Shown: one piece after another, positions 34,065 to 41,346 of the stretch
How positions within the stretch are numbered: the stretch's first letter is position 1
How the letters are laid out: the number at the start of each line of letters is the position of its first letter
DNA from: Parachlorella kessleri
Taxonomy: Eukaryota; Chlorophyta; Trebouxiophyceae; Chlorellales; Chlorellaceae
Length of the DNA: 41,346 nucleotides
Direction: 5' to 3'
NCBI GenBank assembly: GCA_001598975.1
Contig: BBXU01000037.1
Coordinates: 1 to 41,346, forward strand
Made by a program: the position numbers and the translations under genes
Notes under the pieces: generated by a model
The model's input: the letters and a program-made list of their open reading frames with translations, nothing else
What the model was told of the DNA's origin: nothing
The model's database searches: none

Positions 34065-34847
34065 TCACTTGAGCTTGGCGTAGCGCAGCAGCGCCTTGGC
34101 ATTCAAGGCGCGCTTGGCAGCCCTGCTGGCATTGCTGGGGGCTGTACGGGCCTTCTGCGGCAACTCTGCATACTGCTTTAACGCCCCAAGGTTCTCCTTA
34201 TTACTGCTAGCCCTGGCTTTGGCTGCAGCGTCCTCCTGTCGGCCCTGCCCTAGCTTGGCAAGGCGATACAGCGGGTTCCTGGCCGTGGCAGGGCTCACAG
34301 CAGAGGAGGCACTGGCCTGCGCTGCCAGACGACGCGCCGTCTCAAGCACAGCGTTAGGCTGGGCTGGGGCGGTCTCACTGGCTGGCTTCCGTGGCGGCTG
34401 GCCCCTGGTCAGTGGTGCGGCAGCGAACGAGGGCGCGCCAGGTAGGGCATCTGAGGCAAGGGTTGGCGCAGCAGGGCGTAGCCGATCTAGTAGGCGGCCA
34501 ATTAGCCCTGACGTATTCTGCCGGCCAGTAGACGGGCGACCAACTACGGCAGAGGCTGCAAAGGAGGGCCCCGCGGCAGAAGCATCCTGCGGAGTGCCTG
34601 GACCCTTCCCAAGCTGGCTTGCGGGCGGCTGCGGAGCGGCTGTGGCCTTGTGCGCAGCAGCTTTGTGAGCACCTGCGGCGGGAGACAGCACCAAGTTGGC
34701 CAGCGTTCATAGTAACCACGTTGCACAGTGCTTTCCGGCAGCAGGGCTAGCACGACCGTAAGAGACAAGTTGCACTGGTTTCTCCTGCTAACCAAGGCTG
34801 GGAGGCACGAGCAATGCCTCCGTCAGACCTCCTAGTGCCACGCGCAT
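34065..34847 (-). CDS. Hypothetical basic Ala-rich protein
   Basis: I do not recognise this protein. The frame 34672-34065 on the minus strand is open for about 200 codons and lacks its own ATG near the 5' end, so a first exon is expected. The best fit is 34847-34793, starting MRVALGGLTEALLVPPSL, joined in phase 1 across a 120-base GT-AG intron, for 220 residues in total. The protein is rich in Ala, Pro, Ser and Arg/Lys. A C-terminal part with more normal composition includes NPLYRLAKLGQGR, SSNKENLGALKQYAELP and RAAKRALNAKALLRYAKL. No domain, signal or membrane segment is visible; it looks largely disordered. The plus strand is also open here, a frequent effect of high GC, so the call is tentative. 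The minus-strand TGTAA at 33933-33937 supports it. Confidence 0.45.
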
Positions 34848-35535
34848 CCTATCGTCCCAAACTGCTGGCTAAGCCTCAAATGCCTGGTTCCTGGCACACA
34901 TGTTTGCAAACATGTGCTAAGCAGTGTGAGTGGCCGCATACTATAGCAAAGCCTGCTATGCATACGCCATACCTGTGTGGAGCTTCCTAAGTGCTAAACC
35001 TTTCGCTGCCTTCTGTGACTTTACAACCTGGCCCCAGTGCCGGAAGCCCAGGACGATAAGCTGCCTGCGAGGCCTGCAAAATTACCAATAGTGCCGTGTG
35101 TTTCTTATCTACCTCGTTGCTGACATGTCTACACCGGAAATCGCGTCCCAAGCCCCCAGGGCCAGAAAGCAACCACTTCCCCCACCGTGTAACCTTCCGA
35201 ATTCGGGCGTGACACCAACTCACATCAACCGGGATGGGACGCGAGCTTCGTCGCCGAGATGAGATCACTTGTGAGGCAGGCCCCGTGACAGCAGACCCCA
35301 GGCTAGAAGGGAGCTGTGGGAAGCGAGGAGTCGCTGTCAAGTGCCAGGTGGTGTGAGAGGGTTTATTTATGGGCGAAAGAAGTACAGGCGTCCTGCAGGA
35401 TCCAGGTTGGCACTGTCACTGAGTTGCCAACCTGTGTCCAGGCACTGTCAACCTTTGACAAGAAGCTGCCAGGCGCTTGTGAGCAGGGGGCACCCTGCCA
35501 TCACTGTCATTGGCGGCTGCGGAGATATTGAGACG
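34848..35535. promoter_or_regulatory. Upstream region of eIF4B and of the 34847 gene
   Basis: The 688 bases separate two divergent starts. A minus-strand open frame of 117 codons (34987-35340) lacks an ATG and has no family-like sequence, so I leave it out. Promoters are inferred from position. Confidence 0.35.
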
Positions 35536-38500
35536 ATGGCGACCAATGCGTGGGGAGTGCAGCCAACAGCCCCAGCATCAGCCTGGGCTGACGCTGTGGA
35601 CGAGGAAGAGGAGAAGCATGGTACGCGTATGGGCATGCGGAACCTGGGTAGACCCCCTGGGCTGGCTGCTTGGGTAACTCCCACGGCTTGGGAAACCCTA
35701 GTCCGAGCGGCAACGGGTGCTTGGGAACCTGGATTGTGATAGGGAAGACCCTGTGGCTATGTGTGGGGCTTTGTAAGTCCCTTGGGGCAGCCTTCTGGCT
35801 CTTAACAGCCCACCTGGTAGCGGTGGAGTGAGCAAAAGGGATGCTGTGGCTTTCCCTGGTTGTAGCTGTGAACGGGCGTCAGGGATGAAGCATTTTTTGC
35901 GGGCAACAGTTGTTGTTGTCCAACAGCTTCCTCCTCTCCCTGCAGGAGCCGTGCTGGCGCCCCTAGTCAAAGCTGACGATGACTTTCCCTCTCTGGCTGT
36001 GACCAAGAATGTCAAGGAGACCAAGAAGGACAAAAAGAAGAAGCAGACAGTCAGCCTTGCAGAGTTTATGAGAGGGGGTTCCAGCAAGCCCAGCGACGAT
36101 GCCATTCTCTTCAGCCTGCCCACCGCGCCACGCGGCCGCGGCCCGGGAGAGGCGATGCCAGAGCGTGGCCTTGGCGGGGGTTTCCGCGAGTATGGCGGCC
36201 AGCGTGAGTCATCTGCTGCTGGCTGGCAAGGGTGTGCTGCTGATGGGCCAGGGCTACTGGCGGGGGGGCGTGGGGTGGGGAGAGTTGTCTGGCATTGTGC
36301 AGCTGCCTGGGGACGGAAAATGTAGGGACAGGGTAAATGGACGGTGGCTGGATGTGACAGCAGGGCTTTGCTGGAGTCCTTTGGTTGGTATGTGCAGTAC
36401 GGTGAGCACAAACACCCATGCAGCAGGTTGTGTGTAGACTGTTTGCATCGCTGGTTGCTTGTTATAGCCAATATAACAAGCCAACAAACCCCTCATTCTT
36501 CTCGATTCGCAGTGCGCATGTCTGCCCAGTAGTGAGTTGCCCTGAAGTGCTATACTAGTCGGCGTCTTCCGCACAACTTTGCAGGCGGCGGTTTTGGGCG
36601 GGGACGCGACGATGATGATGGACCACCTCGCCGCATGCGTGAGGAGGACATGGGCCCCTCTCGAGCTGAGGCGTCAGACAACTGGGGCCGCGACAGGAAG
36701 TTTGAACCCGGTACTGGTGGCGACCGTGGCAGGGGTGAGCGGCGTTGCTCGGGGCCTCGCACTGCCAAGGGGACATGTTGTGCTGCTGGAGCAAGTGGGG
36801 GACAGCTCGCTGCCAGCTTCTGGTGTGGCCGCTGTTTGAAGCATCAACGTTTCCTTGTTGCCACGGTGGAGGGCCGGCGCGGCTGTCGACCGTCAGGCAC
36901 ATGATATGGCAGTAGTCTGGGGTACAAAGCAGCTGACGCTATTTGTTGTGGCCATTGCAGGCTTTGGCGGCAGCTTCCGTGACCGTGACGGGAGCAGGGA
37001 CGAGGGCTTTGGCCGCCGCGAGCGCGGCGGCCCCGATGACGGCCCCTCCCGTGCAGACACCACAGACAACTGGGGCGCCAACCGCCAGTTTGTGCCCAGC
37101 GGCGGACGCAGCGGCGGAGCTGAGGACAGGCCGCGCGGCGGCAGCGGTGGCTTCAGCGATAGGTGCGCCGGGAATTCGAGAGTGCATATCCGAGATTGTC
37201 GTCCTAGCGAGAAGTATTGGGCGTGGCTGCCACTGAAGGGAGAGTAAGAGGTGTAGGTAAGCCCTTGGTGTCCAGCCCAGCGCTCTTGCAAGCTCTACTG
37301 TGCTGGTCCCATGCCAAAGCCATGCCAAGTGTGCAAGTGCAATTGCCTCAGCTGGGTTGCTGTTGGCTGCTTTGGCAGGTATGAGGACCGGCCTCGCAGC
37401 GGGTTTGGCGACCGTGACCGCGAGCGCGGCGGGTTTGGCGACCGCGAGCGGCCCAGCTTCCGGGAGCCGTCCAAGGCGGACACGGAGGACCGCTGGGAGC
37501 GCAGGTGGGCTTGGTGGAGCCTAAGCCAAATGTCCTGGTTTCTGTTGTTTGCAGGCCTACGGTCAGTTATGTGCAGGGACGACCAGGTTGTGGCAGGGCG
37601 GTGAACATTAGCAAGGGTTTCAAGAGCATCCAGGGTGACTTTGTAGGGCATTGCTGGAGCGGAGCGAAATTGTATGGTCTGACGTGCTTCTCTCCCGAGG
37701 CCCCTGGAGCTCCCACTGCCCAGCTCAAGTCGAGTCGAGAACGTGCCGTTTCCTGAAACATAGGGCAGGCCACACATAATGCGATGCAGGGGAGAATTCC
37801 AGCCTACAGCGTTTGAGGACCGGCCGGCGCGCAGCGCCGAGCGCTTTGAAGAGCGCCCGCGTGGCAGGGGCTTTGGCGACAGCTGGGGCGCGTCCAGGGA
37901 TAGCTTCCGTGATGGTCCGCGCAGGTGGGTGGACGGGTGGGCTGGCTGACTGGCTGGTGTGGCGAACTTCCTCTCCTTGCGGTCAGGCCTGTTTGGTGTT
38001 CCAGCTTGCGCCGCGATGCTTGCCGGTGACCTGGGGGAAGATGTGATGTGGCGCGGCCGATGCCTCCCCTCCCAGCCACTGTACCCATGCCTTCGGACTA
38101 CAGCTGGAGCTTGGCAGGTTATGGAGCCGGTGATGATCCACACAATTAGCTTTCACAGTTTCTGAGCATCAGCTCTGACGACAACACCTATCCTCTGAGG
38201 CTCTCGGAATAATACTTACCTGGCCTACCCATGGGAGTCGTACCCTGCTTGCAGCTGATTGCGTGTAGTTCCTCAAAGCGCAGGCAAGGTACAAAGGGGG
38301 AAAGAGTTTGCAGGAAGAAAAGGAACAGCCGGAGGTAGCAAGGTGTTGGCATCTGTCTTAGCTCCTCTCAGCAGTTAGACGTGGCTGCCGTGCGTCACCG
38401 CGCAGGGATGCATCGCGAGACGACCGTGACGGCAGCCAGGACCGGTGGGCCCGGCGCGGCGGCGAGGATGCCGGGCCACCGCCGGCCGCAGCAGCGCCGG

Positions 38501-40560
38501 GCGAGCGGCCGAGGCTGTCCCTGGCGCCGCGCTCCGCTCCCGTTGAGAGGGTGGGTGGGTGCGCTACGAGTGCTGCTGGCTGGGAGGCATGCTATATAGA
38601 GCTTGTGCTTTTCCCGTAAAGGGTGCTTTAAGGGGTTCTTCCAGGTCCAGCTGCTGCTTTGGCCAGCCGTGCACCGTAGGTTGCAGCGACTTGGCGGTGC
38701 TGATGTGAGCAGATACCTGCTGCCCAACCAGCCTGCCTTCAGCGTGTCCTCCCTTGGTCCAGCATGGACAGGTTTGAACCGAGGGTCTTAGGAGAGGAAG
38801 CAAGAAGTGTGGTTGCAAGCTCCTGCTCCGGTGCAGGCGGAAGGCGGCGAGTCTGCTCCCGCGGCGCCTAAGTCCAACCCGTTTGGTGCGGCGCGGCCCC
38901 GCGAGGAGGTGCTGCGTGAGCAGGGCCGCGACTACCGCAAGGAGGAGCTGCAGCTGGAGCACAAGGCAGCGGAGGTGCTCAGGTGAGCCCGAGCCTGTGT
39001 GCTGCGGTACAGGCAGGACTGAGGGCAGGCAATCGGAGCAGGCTGCTGGCTCACTCCTGTCACTCCCCTTGCGCTGCCTCGTCAGTTGCCAAAACGCCTT
39101 GGTGCATTGTCTTGTGTGTGGCAGGCGGTGGACAGCATGCGTTGTGCCGTTGTGTGTGGTGCCATCCTGCAGCAGGAAGTTTGTCATGATTTACCCTAGG
39201 TGGCGCAGTTGTGGGCCTGACTTGCCTGCCTGCCTGCTGTTGGGCCACCTGCAGGGAGGAGAGCGAGGAGGAGCGCGAGCTGCAGAAGCAGATTGAGGAC
39301 CTGCGCACCAAGGTGGAGGCGGGGGAGGCGGACGCGCCGCTGGACCCCAGCGAAGGAGCGGAGGGCAAGACGGTGAGTCAAACTCACTTTCTCCTTGGAT
39401 TCAGCTGGGGTTATTTACACTACTTATTGACTTCTAATCTCCTATGATTTGTGACCCTGGAGGAATTCACTGTTGCAGCCGAGCGGGCCGTCTCCAGGTC
39501 AGTGCCCACGGTATGCGTCTGACCGTGGTCTGGGGCAGGCGGGGGTAGTATTCGCTGCTGCTGCTGCTGCTGCTGCTGCTGGGCTTCGACTCGCTGCTTC
39601 GCCCTGCCAAGCTTGCCTGCGATGACCCTGCCACAGCACGGCTGTACCAACCCTGGCCGTGCTGGCTAGCGTTCGTGACTCTCTGGCGTTCGTGACTCTC
39701 TGCCTAGTGTGTCGGTGTGCCACTGCCTGCCTGCCTGCAGGTGAGCCAGGCGCTGGAGGAGTGTGAGGTGCAGCTCTCCAAGCTGCAGCTGGAGCTGGAC
39801 GATAAGGTCCGCTACGCCAGGCGGCAGGCTGGCGAAGGGTGAGTCATGATGTGTCAACCACCTGCGCTCCTTTGGCCCTGGAACTCCCCTCCTCCCCGAA
39901 GGAGGCAGCACGCCCCTCATGGGCTTGAGCCCCATACACTGCTGCAGGCCTCGTCAGGACTGGGCACTTGCTGAGGTCGTTGTAGGTGCTGGGATGCTCC
40001 GCAACAGAGCAGCCAAGGCGACTAGACACCCCCCGCATAGACAAAGACCAACCACGCCACTGAGCTTTATGTAGGTCCCGCCGTGAGCGTGAGGAGGGGG
40101 GCCGCGGCTTCAGCCAAGAGCGAGGGGAGCCGCGCGGCCGGCCGGAGGGGCGCAGGTGGGAAGGCGGCGAGCATGCTCACAGCCAGGCTGGATATATGGA
40201 GGTGCAGAGTGTGTTCGTGTAGTAAATACCGGCCGCGGGGCACGAGAGACCTTGCCCTTCTGACCATGTGCCGGGCTGGTGAGTACCAACTCCGCGGTTG
40301 TGCTGTTGTGTGGAAACTGTAACAGGGCAGCCAGCAAACTCTTAACCAGCTTACCGCTTACGCGGCCGCTACACGGCACTCGATACCTTGGCTGCTCCTG
40401 TGACGATGTTAGGTACGAGGAGCCGCGCGAGGGTGGGCGCGGCTTTGAGGGCGACCGCGAGCGGCGGGAGGAGCGGCGCGAGTACCGCTCTCACAGGGGG
40501 GACCCGCGCAGCGCGGACGGCAGGGGGGACCGCGAGGCACCAGCACGCAGCAGGTGGTAG
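35536..40560 (+). CDS. Plant-type eukaryotic translation initiation factor 4B
   Basis: eIF4B stimulates the eIF4A helicase and binds RNA during cytosolic translation initiation. Twelve exons, 35536-35620, 35946-36203, 36585-36734, 36961-37162, 37379-37504, 37790-37924, 38406-38550, 38837-38982, 39255-39372, 39741-39838, 40075-40155 and 40413-40560, agree in phase and give 563 residues. The plant eIF4B plan is seen in order: SAWADAVDEEEE; DDDFPSL followed by a Lys run and SLAEFMRGG; LPTAPRGR and GGGFREYGGQR; Arg/Gly/Asp-rich modules with repeated SRAxxxDNWG; RPRLSLAPRS; SNPFGAARPREEVLREQGRD; a Glu-rich coiled coil (EESEEERELQKQIEDLRTK); the conserved LELDDKVRYARR; and an Arg/Glu-rich tail ending in RSRW. 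No RRM is present, as expected for the plant form. The start at 35536 is the first ATG before the W-rich N-terminus. Intron 9 has a (GCT)9 run and a 17-base tandem duplication. Confidence 0.9.
39554..39580. repeat. (GCT)9 microsatellite in eIF4B intron 9
   Basis: Nine uninterrupted GCT units lie in the intron 39373-39740. They are outside every coding exon, so they do not encode a homopolymer here. Confidence 0.95.
39669..39702. repeat. 17-base exact tandem duplication in eIF4B intron 9
   Basis: The unit GCGTTCGTGACTCTCTG occurs at 39669-39685 and 39686-39702 with no mismatch. Confidence 0.95.
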
Positions 40561-41346
40561 GCGGCGCCCTGGCATGGGTGGGATATGTGGGACCTGCCGC
40601 CTCCCGTGCAAAAGGCAGCAGGCGTAAGGCTGCGCTCCCTGGCCCTAGGAGTACAGGCGGTGGTAAGCTGGGCGAACGCTTACAGCGGCAGCTAGTGATT
40701 AGGATGGTAGACGTGATCTGTCTCTGTGGCAGTGAAAGTGAGGCTCACATCCGCATGGGCAGTGCCAGGGACGTAAGTACGACAGGTGGCGAGCTGCAAG
40801 TGTGTGGCAGCCAGGGCTGGTTACAAGCGAGCCATGAGTGAACATAGCGGCTGGTGGGGATGCGGGGTGGCATGTGCAACACGCTCTGATGAGAGCAAGT
40901 ATTGACTGTGCCTGATGTGCGCTGTGCTTGTGCTGCGCGTGTGACGCATGAGGGCTTTTCTATGGTCACTCTGGAAAGTTTTGGCAGGCACTGCGATGCT
41001 TATTAGATGTATTAGGTTATGTGGAACTGATCGCTGCTGTTGCTCTTTACTGCATTGCTCTGGGTATCCTGCATTGACTGGCCTGCTGGCCAAATGAGGT
41101 AAATGAATGTAACCTGACATTCGCAGCTAGCCAGATGAAGTGCGCCTGAAAGCAGATCCACAAACAATGCCAAGCCACAGCTTCCACTCCCATTCAGCCA
41201 CAGCTGGATCCAGCTGGCCCGCACAGCTAAGAAACCTTAACTACTCAGAGCTAAATCCTTACAAGAATATCAATATCATCTGCATTGCAACTCCCATACT
41301 GTCTTATGCTTGCTATCCTCCCTCACGGACTCTTTAGCCCCTAACA
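40561..41346. other. Region downstream of eIF4B, no gene seen
   Basis: The 786 bases to the right edge contain no convincing exon. They should include the eIF4B 3' UTR. A TGTAA at 41108-41112 is the only candidate poly(A) signal I found, about 550 bases past the stop, so it is a weak one. The last 200 bases are AT-richer than the genes. Confidence 0.4.

Noticed and set aside
34096..34668. Plus-strand open frame of 190 codons overlapping the hypothetical minus-strand gene.
   Set aside because: Its composition looks like a reverse shadow of an Ala/Arg-rich frame, and it has no family-like segment or matching poly(A) signal. Neither strand is proven.
39554..39580. The (GCT)9 run as a coding poly-Ala, poly-Leu or poly-Gln tract.
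   Set aside because: It lies in intron 9 of eIF4B, between coding exons ending at 39372 and starting at 39741.
1..41346. CRISPR arrays, bacterial operons, ribosome binding sites, rRNA and tRNA genes.
   Set aside because: None is visible. The repeats are few, irregular and intronic or intergenic, and the gene structure is eukaryotic throughout.

Overview
The window reads as nuclear DNA from a green alga (Chlorophyta). The genes are eukaryotic and intron-rich, with short exons and typical introns of roughly 100-450 bases. Coding sequence is GC-rich and Ala/Gly/Gln-rich. Several proteins are closest in type to plant or algal families: plant-type eIF4B, the PXN peroxisomal carrier, a thylakoid-type alpha carbonic anhydrase and a plant-type alpha/beta hydrolase. 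Four genes have a TGTAA motif downstream of the stop that could be the chlorophyte poly(A) signal. I cannot name the species; a trebouxiophyte would fit. All exon models were made by hand from splice sites, reading phase and remembered family sequences, with no search.

Layout, left to right: (1) the 5' part of a cytosolic-type glycyl-tRNA synthetase on the minus strand, running off the left edge; (2) a divergent plus-strand gene of unknown function (1585-3780); (3) a gene-poor stretch with a foldback MITE-like element of 482 bases flanked by a 10-base target duplication (4666-5147); (4) LTV1, a 40S ribosome assembly factor in ten exons; (5) RPA3, the small subunit of replication protein A; (6) a minus-strand gene of a conserved plant/algal family of unknown function with a Gln-rich tail; (7) NOL6/UTP22 in fifteen exons over 9.5 kb, with repeats in its introns; (8) a minus-strand alpha carbonic anhydrase homologue that has lost two of three zinc histidines and the proton-shuttle histidine; (9) a membrane-anchored alpha/beta hydrolase; (10) the clamp-loader subunit RFC4, minus strand, with an 11-base microexon; (11) a PXN-type peroxisomal carrier; (12) a tentative basic Ala-rich protein, minus strand; (13) plant-type eIF4B in twelve exons, followed by a gene-free tail.

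The genes do not form one pathway. Two act in small-subunit ribosome assembly (LTV1, NOL6), two in translation (GlyRS, eIF4B) and two in DNA replication (RPA3, RFC4). Most genes sit in head-to-head pairs separated by about 310-690 bases (GlyRS/1585 gene, 12602 gene/NOL6, carbonic anhydrase/hydrolase, RFC4/PXN, 34847 gene/eIF4B), so shared bidirectional promoters are likely. No operon, CRISPR array, rRNA or tRNA gene was seen. The most notable points are the probable carbonic anhydrase pseudoenzyme, four GC-AG introns required by reading phase, the RFC4 microexon, the foldback element and the related repeats in neighbouring NOL6 introns.
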